64,000 nucleotides of DNA from positions 13,452,929 to 13,516,928 of the forward strand of contig NC_058056.1 in the NCBI RefSeq assembly GCF_020085105.1, in the 5' to 3' direction. Numbering within the stretch: the first letter of the stretch is position 1; each line of letters opens with the position of its first letter. A program made the position numbers and the translations under genes. A model generated the notes under the pieces. That model was not told the DNA's origin, did no database searches, and saw only the letters and a program-made list of their open reading frames with translations. The DNA is from Siniperca chuatsi. Its lineage: Eukaryota > Chordata > Actinopteri > Centrarchiformes > Sinipercidae. Below are positions 1 to 28,100 of the stretch, one piece after another.

Positions 1-1719
1 AATTATTACAAACATGGGCGACACAGAGTTGACAGCTACACACAGGCGGAAAATGACTGCTAATGGAATGCTATCATTATTTACAGGTCTGGGATGCAGC
101 CCAAGTGTTATCAGCCAACAGCGACTTAGTTTGTTTGGTACATAATAGATGTGCTATGTTTTACATGCCACTGCTCATTTTCCCCAGACCCGCAGTAACG
201 TCTCAGTCCAAAGATAACTGGCAATTTATGATTCTACTCTTTCATTTAATGAGCCGGAGGGGTGGGTTTCAAGCCACAGCATGGCCTAGGCTGAGACACA
301 CACACACACACACACACAATAGCCATTCCTTTAATATCATTAGGCTGAGACCACAGATAGACTTAATGGTTCAGTGCCAATTTAGATGGACGCCTGCTAA
401 TCAGCGGGCTCCATGTATCCTGTGAATAGTAATAAGGTAAAATCAGAGGATTAAGTGAAGTTAAATAATCAAGAGATCTACAAGGATAAAGACAAGCTCT
501 CAGACTGTATGTGTGCACCTCTGTATGTGGTAGTGGTCAGGGTATGAGATTCTCCTTGGTTTAAACTTACATATCACAAAATATTATAAGCTCTTCTTCT
601 GCATGAGAATTCAGTAATTAAGAGGGGAGGAGACATAACAGAGACATATCTCATGCTACAAACACTGCTGTATAAACAGTGTTTATCTATGCCTTGGGCC
701 AGGCATTTTTTATGTCTTCATGCTAAAGATTGCTTTAGTTTGACATGTCGGATCCAGTTTCTCAAGAACGCTTAATGACTACAAAACAACGAAGGCCTCT
801 GTTGACAATTTTGTCCGCAAGTCATTTACTGTTAATTAATGAAGGCTGCGGTTTATTTTCTCAACACTGGAGCTCCCATTATGAAGCCATACAACTATTT
901 TCTGCAGTTTGCACAAACTCAACGAGTGGAATGTAGGAAAACATTAAGCATTAAACAATAGACGACTGTCTCCACCTGCTTGAAACCTGCTGGTTAGAAA
1001 GGCCAACTAGCATCTACATCTTTGGAGAGAGACTAGCGAAGAAAATAAAACATAATTACAGCACTTTTCAATTTATATTACCTTCTCCAAAATTAACATC
1101 TTTATCCCAATTATATCATTTTGCAATAAATAATCTCTGAATTGTACCTCAAGCAAAATATTATTTATTTTACATATTATTTACTTATTTTTTCCATTCA
1201 AATCTAAAGTATGAATAATAAAAGTAAGAACATCTTAATAGTCAGTGTAGATTTGTTTTTAAGCTCTGAATATGACTGACCTTATGTTACTAAAAATTAC
1301 TGACTCCTGTTGAAATCCAGATGTTCCAGCTTAATTCTGCATTTTGAATTTTTGTTGATGAAGTATTTCAAATGTATGCATTCTTAGTAATACAAATCTG
1401 TAATCCTAATATTTATTCTATGACTTTTAATGTGTTGTACTTAAGGTTTTTCCTCCTCTATTAATTATGTGTTGGTTAATAACTGAACTTAAAATGTGAA
1501 AGTGGAAGGCTTCTGTTCTTAGATTTTTATGGTTTCTACTTATTTGATGTACTTTATTTCAGTAGCATATAATTTAGTGTGTAGAGTATAATGGATTTAA
1601 ACATCTGGCTATAAGCAGTGAATTTATATGACCTGAATGTCTATGAAGTGCAATCACTTGTGCAAAGCTTTGGAATCAAATGGAAGTTGCATTTAGTCAT
1701 TGTTTCAGCATGCACTCAC
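1..1719 (-). other. ttll5 intronic sequence at left edge
   Basis: AT-rich sequence lying between the last visible ttll5 exon and the window edge. It holds a short CA tract at 296-318 and an A-run near 1800. I found no stretch resembling the next TTLL5 exon (which should begin in phase 1 with the GFVCQD-like segment), so that exon is probably beyond the edge. Confidence 0.6.
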
Positions 1720-16526
<14,807 letters not shown>

Positions 16527-18195
16527 CTTCACAGTAAAAGGGCACAAGCTGCCCAGTGAAATCTTCCTGGGATCAAGTGTCTAGGTTTAACCATGGCACC
16601 TAAGTTACCACCTCCAACTGCAGAAACAGCAGTCATTGAATAACGTTAGCTCAGCTCCAATTAACGCCAGTCGGTTCATGCAAAATATTATATTAATAAC
16701 CACGTTACAAAAGCTCACTAACAAAGAATGTAACATTCGTACAGTCCTGAAACACTGCTTCACATTTAGCATTTAGCCGAGAACAGCTGCTTTGTAGCTC
16801 TACGTGTAGTGGTAGTGAAATTAACGCTATATTTATATAAACGTTACAGTAGACAGAAGACGTTAAGATTAAACCCAGACAGACAAAACAACAAGCGTTA
16901 GCTAAATAACACTTACTGGCATGTTACTAACCAGCTAACCAGGCGAAGTCTGCTTAGTTTGAGACCGCTTAAGTAGACGTTTTTATAATGCCATTCAAAT
17001 ACACACCAACATAAAGTGCTTTTATTTCTGAGAGCCTGCTAACTGCTAGCTAGCTGGTCTCACCAGGGCCAGTTGATCATCGCGGTTAATCTTCCCGGTA
17101 ACTACAACAACCATTGAGTAGCAACGGAGCAAGAAGCATGCGCACTCACGGACAATATTTATTTGTCCACCTGACCAAATTTTGCACTGCATCCATCAAG
17201 TGGTGAGACCTGGGTGAGACTTTTGACTGCATATAACGTGCGGCGTATGTAGTCTCAAACCAGAAGAGAGCCCAACGAGGATGGTGATTGTTCTCAAATA
17301 GCACATATAGTCGCAGGATAATGAACTTGTGCAAGCAATTGAATTAGGGTCTAAAGTAACGAATGAACCGACCAGTTTAATGAATGGCTGCTTATTACTG
17401 CTTCATTACACTGGTACAAATTCGGTGACTTTGAGTGGCCATTTGCAACATTTCTAGTTTACAAATGATGTTATTTCAGTTAAGTAATATGTGTATCAAT
17501 AGTAACCGAAAATGCAGTCAACTCCTACCAAATCAGATTTAACGAAGACACAAGTCAGCACAGAGACTTCTCTCGCACTACATCTACTCTTTGTTTGAAT
17601 GCAGCCTAGCATACAGTCTACAGAGGACTGGATGTCTTAATAGCTATTGGCTGGCGAAGAAAGTAGGCGGAACCTGAACGCTCGCATGGACCAATCATAT
17701 GAATGGTGCGATTGGATGGAGCCATTTCTTAAGATCTGTTATTGGTCAACCCCACAGTCCAAGATTGACAGATTTACCATTGTGAATATAACACCATCCA
17801 TACTTGGTTGGCTTGAGTCCCACTTTATTGTGTTATATCAAGTCCTCTCTTTTTTTCTCTCAGTAACATGTTCACGCTGTAGTTTGATAGACGCGGCCAG
17901 GTAAATATACGCACCATTTGTGTTATTTTTTATCATAATAGGCTCATTAATGGTGTTAAACAGGTTACAGCAACGTTAGCCTGTTAAGTCACGTTAGTTA
18001 TCGCTGAATATCACTTGCTAGTTGATAGACAGTTTCCCTGCGATGTGTCAGTCAGGTAACATACAGCAGACATCTGATATTCTGTCTGTAACATAACCAG
18101 CTAGCTGCACTTGTATTGGCCTTCAGTTTGAAGTTGTTTAGCCTGCACTGAACAGACTTTTCCTCTCTGACAGGTGCGTCTCACAGACAGAAAAG
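16527..18195. promoter_or_regulatory. Shared promoter region between ttll5 (-) and erg28 (+)
   Basis: Gene-free interval of about 1.7 kb between two divergent start codons. It must contain both promoters and the 5' untranslated sequence. A CAGGTGCG at 18173-18180 just before the erg28 ATG looks like a splice acceptor for a noncoding first exon, with a possible donor near 17900 (GGCCAGGTAAATA). No clear TATA box is visible for either gene, as expected for housekeeping genes. Confidence 0.55.
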
Positions 18196-19492
18196 ATGAG
18201 TCGCTTTCTGAACGTCCTGCGGAGCTGGTTGCTGATGGTGTCCGTCATCGCGATGGGAAACACCGTGCAGAGTTTCAGAGATCACAGTTTTCTGTCAGAG
18301 AAGCTCTACACAGGCACACCAGAGTTTGGTGAGCAAGTTAGCTTTGACTGACAAAACTTAATGGGCATTACAGCTTGACAACATTAAATATCATATCAAT
18401 ATATTTTTCACTCTAGTGAGCATGAAACTGTAATGCAGCTGTTGAGACACCATTTTAGCAGTGTATCACACTATTAGGATAATCAAAATCCCAACCAAAT
18501 ATAGTCAGATGTGATACTATACCCATTAGGCACAAAGCAACCATACAAACAATCAATAACAACAGTTAACAGTCTTCAATATTAGAGCCACACTGATACT
18601 GGATTTTTGAGGCCAATACTAATATTTGTGAGTTAAAAAAATCTAAAGAGGATACTCAATAGTGGCTGACGAGCACAGATAAGAATACATTCAAATTTGT
18701 TATTAAAGAGTTAAATATATGTACTAAACGGAATATTTTACAGTTAAGAAAATAAACATGTCAGTATGGAAGGCCTTTTTTAGTCAATATTAAATAAATA
18801 CATAAATATGGCTATGAAATAAATAAATGAGTCAGTATGGTTCAATAAATAAATAGAAATGTTTTTATGTCATTGGACTTTTATTTCATAATGCCACATT
18901 CATTTATTTATTTATTGACTATCCTGATTTTCCATTTCTTTCCGTTTCTTTAGTGAATGGTCTCCAAGCTCGAACATTTGGTATTTGGACTTTGCTGTCT
19001 TCGATCATTCGCTGCGCCTGTGCCATTGATATCCAGAACAGAACGTAAGACGGCTTCTCACTTTCTGCACCTTGTTTCTGTTGGCAGTCTTCATATGTTC
19101 TTACTGTGTGTCAACCCGGCTCCTGCAGGCTGTATCACATCACCTTATGGACATTTGTGCTGGCGTTGGGCCACTTTCTGTCTGAAGCCTTCATCTACAA
19201 AACTGCACCTCTGACTATCGGCGTCATGGCACCACTCATTGTGGCAAGTGAGTGTGGATTATACCGAGGAGTGATGGGAAATATATTTACATTATCCCTT
19301 AAATGATTAAATTTACATTTACCATTTACCTTTTAATTAGGTTTTAAAAGGTATTAAAGCATCTTTTTTAAAATCCTAATAGCATCTTCATGTGTTTTTC
19401 TAGGTGTCTCTATTATAGGAATGCTGATTGGATTCCAGTGTATTCCCGAGCCACAAGAGGAAGTCGGAGCACGACAGAAGAAGCGTAACTGA
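18196..19492 (+). CDS. erg28: erg28, ergosterol biosynthetic protein 28 homologue (C14orf1)
   Basis: Small four-helix membrane protein of the endoplasmic reticulum; in yeast Erg28 is the scaffold holding the C-4 demethylation enzymes of sterol synthesis together. Four exons: 18196-18328, 18954-19044, 19129-19247 and 19404-19492, all with GT-AG borders and consistent phase, giving 143 residues, close to the human 140. Landmarks: [20 protein letters not shown] at the start, [49 protein letters not shown] and the basic C-terminus ARQKKRN. The hydrophobic segments lie in the expected places. The reading frame is intact. It is divergent from ttll5 and convergent with flvcr2. Confidence 0.96.
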
Positions 19493-19871
19493 ATCCCGGC
19501 GGTCTGATTTTCCTCCGGTCTACTGAACCCACCTCCACAATGACCACCAGACACACCAGAGACTGGTCCCAGTGTGCTGCTTCTTGCCTTGAAGAACATG
19601 AGATCTAGATTTAAATTCATTTCCTACTGTAACACGTCCTATAAACTACATACATCTCTGTCTGGGCTGTATGTAATGTTTTCAAACTGATATTTTACAA
19701 TTGACAGAAGGTCAAGTTGCAGTACAGCGATCGATATGTGCTGGTTTATAGTTAATTCATTCTCAAGTGATCAATACATAGAGGTTTCATTTTGTTTATT
19801 TTTTAGAACTGTGATCACAGCAAAATGTTAAAGTGCTGAATCACACACATCAATATGTGTCTGTGCTCATA

Positions 19872-19877
19872 AATAAA
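19872..19877 (+). terminator. AATAAA poly(A) signal of erg28
   Basis: Canonical AATAAA about 380 bases after the erg28 stop codon, followed by a GT-rich/T-rich stretch (AGTAGTTGTTTGTTTTTG), which fits a downstream element. Confidence 0.7.
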
Positions 19878-20119
19878 GTAGTTGTTTGTTTTTGTTTTTT
19901 GCTTGTTTTTAAACTTTTATTGTGGTTATGACTGTGGTGTCGCTGAGTGAAATGATTACAGAAATAATCCAGTGCAGATTTCTTTCAGAAGGCAGCAGGC
20001 CAACACTTCCTACACCTTCTTTATTTATGATTTACCAAAGAACTCAGATGACTATTCAGTATTAAAACTATGCTCCTCATTACAAAGTATCACAAACACG
20101 TATATCAGCTATTATTCTT

Positions 20120-20325
20120 GATGTTTGTTCTGTGAAAAGTTTGTACACCCTTTGAATTTATGCACAATTATTGTCCTATAAAACTTTAAAAAATTTAAAT
20201 GGTTAGAGTTTTGATTTTTTCTACAAAAGCAATAAGCAAATGAAATGTATTTATGAACTCTAAATGAAAAATAAGTAGTGAGACATCTTGTTTCCAAGGG
20301 TGTACTTGTGCTTTTTGCATTTTTG
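20120..20325. repeat. Possible small hairpin element
   Basis: GTACACCCTT near 20143 and its reverse complement AAGGGTGTAC near 20296 bracket about 150 bases of AT-rich sequence. This could be a short foldback or Tc1-like relic. No transposase coding sequence is visible. Confidence 0.3.
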
Positions 20326-22230
20326 ATAAACATTTAATATTCTGTGCTGCTCAGATCTCATATTTGGGTTGAAGCAAGAGGGTTTTTTTCTGCTAATTCT
20401 GTTTTTTTTATTTTTGTTTTTTTTAGCTCTGTGGACTTTCTGTTTTAAGATGGATTCAAGTGCACAGTGTTATATGAGGTTTTTTAAGGTACAAAGAAAA
20501 CATAATTCTCATGCTCTCATTATTTCTAAAGATTCATACAGTGACACTGTTATCCATTTAGCTAGGGAACAAAACAAACTCCATTGAGTCCTCTCATTCA
20601 TGTTTTAATGTTTTTACTTGATTATTTATCTTATTACTTTAGTGACATAGAAAACACTACACACATCCAGTCTAGAAATATTTTAACTACAATAAGAATT
20701 CATTTATAGAATACAAAATGGAAAACAACTCAAGGGGTGTAGAAACGTCTTCACTGCACTGTGAAATGTCCTAAAAATGCCACTGAAAGAATAACTAATA
20801 GCTCTCAAAATCACATAACAATCATTAGAAAATAGGAAAAGACAACCAGCCACAACACATCAAGTAAAACATGTTAACGACAAACTGTACAAACACTGGT
20901 TACACAGCATGAACTACATTTCTCAGTAACACATTTACAAGAGTATTATACTTACAAACATTTTCTTGTGCAAAATGACAACTGCAGTAGTTCGATTTGC
21001 CTCATCCTCCTATCATGTTTTGTGCTGTGCTGACATTCTTAATGTTTCAGACGCTCTCGCGTGATGTTTCAGATATTTATTAGTTATTAATGTCTTGTAG
21101 AGATAAAACAAGGACAAAACTGACCTTCCAAAGTGTACTCAGATGCACAGCATCAATCATATTTATAATCAGCAGTATTCAGAAGTAACACTTCCATGTG
21201 ATCCTGAATGGCAGGCAGAGAGGATATGAAGGCCTTGTTGAGCCACAAAACGACCCAGCTGCCATGACAGGAAAACGCGTTCCAGTTATTAGTCTGCAAC
21301 ATGCATCCTCTAAAAACAGAACACTCAAATAAATGCCCTCAGCAAAGTCCAGACTGAGAAAAGTTACACACTATATTGGTCCAATATTAGGAAACACTCA
21401 CAGTTTAAATATTGCTCATTAGATGCATAGAACACTACATTAACACTAATCAGTGGGGGACGGTAAAATCCTAGGAAACAATTTAGTTAAAAGTTGAATT
21501 CACTTAAAGAGTGTAGTCACTAAAGTGGCAGTTGCATTGCACTGACAAGACATGTAAAATGCCTACATTGGATACAATTAATGTTTACGAAAGATAATTG
21601 TAAAAACCACTGAGGTTCTAAGTGCGTTCCCCTTGTGCATGATTGCCTTGTGCTTGCTTTGGGATGAGCTAAGTTGCACTTGGGATATTAGTTTGAATCT
21701 CTGGTAAGGCCAGAGTGTGGCGTCCATACAGTACATCATGTTGTACAGTGCATTAAATATACAGCAAGTCTGCTGGTTCTTACTCCAATCATAAAGCCTC
21801 ACAGAGGGCTGTTCAGTATGATTCACTCTCCATGTGATCACTCTTCACAGCAGCTTTTTTCCCTCTGTGGCCATGTGTGCATGTTTATGTATGCTGACGT
21901 GTCAGTATTTCTGTTTGTCTGTTCTCCTTAAAACTTCCTCTCTTTCAGGATTTCAGGTGGAGAGACGCCTCCTTCTAGATCAGCTGCCACTTTCTGTAAA
22001 GGACGAGGACAGAAAACAATTACAGTCACAAGTGAGTAAAAGTAAAACAAATCTGAATGAAAAGACACAAATTGTCAATTCATCACAGCATTCAGAAAGA
22101 CAACAGAACGTTAACATAGACCAAAATAGATTCTGTACATTACTTTAGTAATTACACATCTCAAAACTTCTCTTGCATCAAATCACTGTACTCCCCTCAG
22201 TTAGTACTTGTCAGTTAAATGATCTCTTTA

Positions 22231-22233
<3 letters not shown>

Positions 22234-22262
<29 letters not shown>
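22234..22262. repeat. Poly(A) tract, 29 bases
   Basis: Uninterrupted A run. It could be a retroposon tail, but no recognisable retroposon body lies upstream. Confidence 0.8.
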
Positions 22263-22429
22263 CATCCATATACAGTGACAACAACAAAAACACAACTGCT
22301 AGAAATCTGTTCTTCTTAAATATTAATTTAATCTTTATGAGTTTCATAGGAGGTTGAAACCCCAATTTGTAACAGTAGACAGAAATGTTTTAGTGGCATA
22401 GAAGATAAGGCTTGTTTACTGTCAAATGT

Positions 22430-22454
22430 GGGGGGTGGGGGGGGGTGGGGGTGG
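22430..22454 (+). repeat. G-rich tract, potential G-quadruplex
   Basis: Runs of six, nine and five or more G separated by single T. It lies just downstream of the flvcr2 stop codon, so the flvcr2 transcript would carry the C-rich strand. Confidence 0.6.
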
Positions 22455-22633
22455 TTACTGGTGTTGATGCTTCAGAGAGTGTGTGCCCCTACCTTGGCAG
22501 GTGTGTGTTTTGGTTTTAGTGAGGTGGGAGGGGTTATGTCAAGACAACCGTTGCCAGGGGCTGCTGCAGTCTGTGGCCATGTAGTCCTGCACCGATGACA
22601 TGGAGCCTGTAGGCTGGAACCATAGCTTAGGTG

Positions 22634-25102
22634 TCACACCTCTGAGGGGCCCAGAGGGACCACCTCATCCTCCACTGTGCCCTCCATACCACACCACCAC
22701 CAGACTGCCCCCCACCAAACCCTCCACACCCAACTAATACTGCCTGCTACCTGCGCTCTAGCTCCAGTAGCCACACTGACACAGCCTTGAGTGAAGAGAA
22801 TATGGTGTGCAGTCCAAAGTCATCTTGCAATAAACAGTGCTAAATATGATGTAACTTTTATTTCTTTGCCATTATTTATTTGGATACATCTTACATTTAT
22901 TCACCTACAACAGCTAATTTCCAACAGTTGTGCCTGTGTTGTGCGTTAGTTATCTCACTGCTGGTCATCTCATTTCTAACATTGACACAGCACTGGCTCA
23001 TTCATAAAACAAGGAAACTAGTGGTGGTCTATTCAGTGTATTTATGTATGTAAGTTCTGTTAGTGTGCAGGATTACCGGAGCTTTCCATTTTAGCTGCAT
23101 TTGTGGTGTTAGAATTGGAATATTATGAAGAGAGAAAGGCAGCAAAAGAGGCCCCAAGCTTGTCTTAAACAAGGCAACAAGTGAGCAGCAGAAGACAAAC
23201 AAAATAGCATTTATTGTTAAAAATTCAAAGGTGATTCTGGGCGGCCACTGAGTTTTGTTTTCTGTTTCATGAAAATTTTATATGTGATATGTTGCATACA
23301 TGTGAACTATTGACCAAAGCAAAGATGCCTTTGTTTTTAATGATGTATATCCCAAAGTGACGAAATAAATTAAACCTGATTTTTATTTATTAATAGTAAA
23401 TTGTGGTGTGTTCTTATCACATTATTAGAGTGATTTCATAAAACTGATTAAAACTTCATAAAACTGTTTGACAGCTGTCAACAGCACCCATATGAAAGTA
23501 TAACAAAGCATGTCTTTGCAAAACTTAGAACAAAATTAGGTTTTTATAGCAAAAGATGGTAAACATGCAAGTTGGAGAGCTGTCAGACAAGGCAGAATTG
23601 TGCTTTCTGCAAACAGCATTTGAGAGTACAGGATGTTTTTTAGTGAGTTTAGAGAGAAAAGGTTCCACCAGTGCAGCAGTGCAACCCCTGCATTCACTCG
23701 CGTGTATGCCTGCAGCAGTGCACTGCAGGGAGGACAGTGCATCCAGCCCAGAGCCAGGGCGGCATGTAACACATTCCTCCTCCACAGGGATGGAAAGATC
23801 CCACCTCTGACTTCCTATAGCGCACACAGATGTACTTACACTCACTGTCTGGACCTCCGCCTGTAGGTTGGCCTTCTGTCGTCGGAGGTCAGACTTGATG
23901 AATCCTGTGATGAACACGGAGGAGAGGGGAAAAGATTAGCTTAAGGAAGTTATGGTCTTGGTGGACTTTCAGTTTAAAATTAGAGCTGGACGCTGTATCA
24001 TGTTGGCAAGAAAAATAGCAAAATATGGAGGATTGTGTTCATTTATTAATCGACATAAAATCAAAAGCAATAGCACACCGGTGGTGACTCCCTTCTGTAA
24101 TTCAATGTATTTTAGGTTGAAATAGTAAAACAGGGACAACACAGACAACTATTTAAAGTAAGTGCCTGGACAGTACTAACCATGCTGTATCTCAGTGTTA
24201 CCGCCACAGTCCTGTCACAATTTCAGGATCTTTAAAACGCGTTTACTGCCCTCTTTCCATACAAAATGAAAAACAGGGGTTTCATGTCACAACCTGATGT
24301 CACTTGTGTAGTTTTGAAAGTGGTGATTTGCAGGTTTTATGTCACACAATATCAGAGAAATAAGTCGTTATGTGTTTTAATGCACACCCAATATATAGCA
24401 TTAGGTAATGTTTAAAAGTTATGGAATTTTAATAGAAAAAGAGCATCACTTTTGAGATTAATAAACAGGTGTTTGATATAGAGCATTAACGAAAAAGATG
24501 AAGTCTTCATTTTCATTGAATTATGCCTTTAATAAATAGAGATTCTTCATTAAGCCACTAGGGGGCGACCATATCCTGTGAAAGATATGACGCATGTGCA
24601 TGTGTAACTTTTAATTTAAACATGCCCTACCTCTAAAATACACGTGTTAAAGTTCCCTTTAATATCACGTGCATACGTGTTTACAGTTGCCGACATGAGT
24701 TCAATGTTCACTGTTGATTTGACAGTTGTTCTATCTTGTTACAGGAGAGGTATGCTAAAGGAACAGAGGAGAGGTTAATATCTTACCTGTCATTACTGCT
24801 CCTATTAGCAGAAAGATACTCAGGAAGATGTTTCCCGCTAAAGTGTCCCATGTATCAATAATTTTCCCTTGGGAGATGGTGAAAATGATTCCAAAGATCT
24901 GAAATGAGATTCAAAAAAATGTTTTTGTATTCTATCTTATATGTTTAGCCTTTGTCTTTGCAGTTAACCGTGCTAACGTTACAGACCTGAGCTGAACAGT
25001 TAAGCAGTCCAGATGAGGTTCCCTCTGATTCTGGATAGGTGAGCTCTACTGCAAACTCAAAGCCCAGAGGTAGATATCCTGTCATGAAGAAGCTGCACAC
25101 AC

Positions 25103-25165
<63 letters not shown>

Positions 25166-28100
25166 CCGAAGGTCAAATTAAAGGCTAAAAACAAAAGCGA
25201 GGTGATCTGCAGTAGTTTTCATCCCAACCAAGGAATAGAAAAACAGCTCCACAAATTTAAAAGTAGGGCAAGTATATATTTCTGTATGATACATCATGTC
25301 TGAGTTACAGGAATGAAAACCAGACAAATGAATTGCTATGGAAACCAGCTCTGGGCATAATAAGCTTACCACAAATAGCAATAATTGTAAGGACAAAGCC
25401 AGTGGACTGGGGAATCAGAGGAGCGTTAATTTAGCTTTGACAAAGTAGCACTAATGCCAGATGAAAGAAATATGAACTACATATAGTTTCATCAGAATGT
25501 TTTACGGCATTATTAGCAAACCTGACACCTGTGGACATCAATCATTCATCAGGCCACCATTTTTCAACGCCATTAACTGTAAGAGCTCCTAACCAGGACT
25601 TCTACTTTAGATTGACCAGATATTATTAGGTTTATAGCTTAAATGTCTATATCAGGGTTCCCAGTCTCACTTGAGTATCAAATGACATTAATGACATCAC
25701 AATGATATTTGGTGAAATTTAAGGATTCGAGCTTGGCAGGTTGTGGGATGAGACATTCTTCAAATTGAAAATTTTTTAGTTGTGATCATCTTGTCAATTC
25801 AAAAAAATCCTGGTATGAATGGCCCTGCAGTGATCACGTCACTCTGAACTTTCACTAACCAAAACAGTGAGAAACTGCAGCTATTTCCACATATTTACTG
25901 GTCAAAATAAAATAAATAATACACAGTGTGCTGTCACATGTTGGCTAGTAACCTGACAATGTTACCTGCCACAGTTAATTTGAACCTACATTTTGCAGGC
26001 TGGCCGGTGTTATTGTAATTTCAAGCCTTGGCTGTGATGTCCTCTGCGGCCTTCACTCTGTAACTGTTACCTACCCTAAAACTCCAGCTGTGACAAACAC
26101 CACCCACAGGTGACCCAGGTTGAGGGTGAAGGCGTAGACCAGCATCCCAGCAAGAGAGAGGAGATATACGACCAAGGTGGTTTGTCTGAGGAAAAAGAAG
26201 ATGAATATTAATCATATAGTTTAGAAAGCGAGGTGACAATACGATCAACCGTCGTATGCATTTTACACACAGCACACTATTGTAACTCTAAAGACTCCAA
26301 ATCATCTTAGAAATCCAATTTAATCTCTTTTACATTAATGTTTAAGAATCTGAATCTTGTGACAAGGCTCACATTTGCTACATGCCTGCCAAAGCTGATT
26401 GGAACAAAGAAATCCTCCAACATAATTTAACAAAAAGGTTTTCTGTACATACATGAGCAAACTTGTAAAAGCCATTTGGCTACTTAGGGGGAAAATATTT
26501 CCAGATATTCCTCCATCTTTATTATAAATTCTGATAATTCTATACTTCTTTCTTTATAAGCAAAGGCAACACCCCGACTTTAGTGTTAATTACAAAAAAT
26601 ATCTGTTTCCATAGATTTGGCAACACCTGTGAGGACTGGTGGTCATATGACGCACGCTATATACCATAAATCCTCACACCCAACCAGGACTAAAGTATCC
26701 TCAGTTTCTACCACTGCAAGAGATAAAAAAAAAACATAAAATCTTTGTTTCTTTTGTTTGGTTTCTTTTATAATAAATAATCTTAAGGAGTAAAACTTTA
26801 GTTTGTTTGTTTTTATATTTTGTGTCAGAGCAGGCATCTTTTTCCACACTTGCTAATGGAATTCCTCAGCATAAACAGTAGGCTTTTCCTGAGTCACTTG
26901 TCATAACGCAGGCCATCTGCACAAACAGGCTTACTCTGGTGAGGCTGTCTCTCGTACAACCACGCGTAAAATATTGCTGCAAAACATTTTTGTTAATATA
27001 ACATAGTCCTTCGACACTCTCCCACATGGGACAATAGGAGAGTGAGGGTCAACAACTTAACTCTAGGCCTGACTGCTTTGACAGCGAAACATCCTAATGG
27101 CATGTAAGGAATCTGAGTTTTTTTTCCCGTCATAATAGTTTGCATGCCAGATCACTGAAACCAGTGTACCAAACATCTAACAGAAAACGGCTGAAAATAA
27201 GCGGTTACTTTGTGAGAATCAAAGACAAAAACGACAGCATCAATAATCAGATACCATTTTTTTAATTATTAGTATTTTCCTGTGTTTAATGTAGTGGCAC
27301 AAGGCCTGAGATGCGACCTGTCAGTTCAGATAAGCAGAGAGGGACGTCAGATATAAAACTCAGTTCCGCTGGATTCCCATTCGTGCCCACTTTGAACAAA
27401 AGCTTTAATTCGCACAGACATCTCCCTGTGAATGGATGATTTAAAAGACATCCATGCAAGGAGCCCATGTTTTAAAGCACAGCTAACACTGCAGCAAACA
27501 AGACTGACTGCTGACCCTGAAGACTTCCTTTCAGACGTCATGGTGAGTTTCTGGTAACTCAGATTCACTTGAAGCACATGAAGCTAAAATATTTAATTTT
27601 TTGACATGCTAGCAGCGGATGGCAATGTCGGTCTGACTGTCTAACACTTTGGCCCAGACTGAAATATTTCAACAACTATTGGATGGATTGCTTTGAAATT
27701 TTGTACAGACTTTCATGGCCCCCAGAGGATGAATCCTAATGACTCTGGTGAACCTGTGACTTTTCCTCCAGTGCCACAATGAGACATTGACATTGTCATG
27801 AAATTTGGTACAGATGTCCATGTTCCCCACAATATCAGAAGGTCAAAGTTTTAATCAGTCCAATACATTTATGGTTTATGGTTAACAAAAACCTGTTAAA
27901 CTAATGACATTCCCATCACCAATTTCAAATCCTTTTAATGTCCATGAGGCAGATGAAGGTCTACAGACTTATTTGTTTGAAGACTGTAGCAGCATGATTA
28001 GAGAGAACACTACAGGGAGAGTTTGGCTGAGTTTTGGTTTCTTCTCAACGCCTGGAAGTATTACTTAAGCTCAGTTTGGCATTGTTTTTGCCCTTTTATA

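Larger units (their letters stand above)
19878..22633. other. Intergenic region between erg28 and flvcr2 3' ends
   Basis: Converging 3' ends of erg28 and flvcr2. It holds a possible small hairpin element (20120-20325), a poly(A) run of 29 (22234-22262), a G-rich tract (22430-22454) and one orphan exon-like segment (21951-22031, discussed as a finding). The flvcr2 3' untranslated region must occupy the right part. No protein-coding gene is recognised. Confidence 0.55.

Noticed and set aside
23525-23846. Extension of flvcr2 exon 9 to an in-frame stop
   Set aside because: Two strong donors precede it and the extra residues are cysteine-rich and unlike any FLVCR2 tail; kept only as an alternative.
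24945-25166. Open frame beginning with repeated SVCL units
   Set aside because: The start is microsatellite translation; only its second half ([13 protein letters not shown] onward) is the real flvcr2 exon 7.
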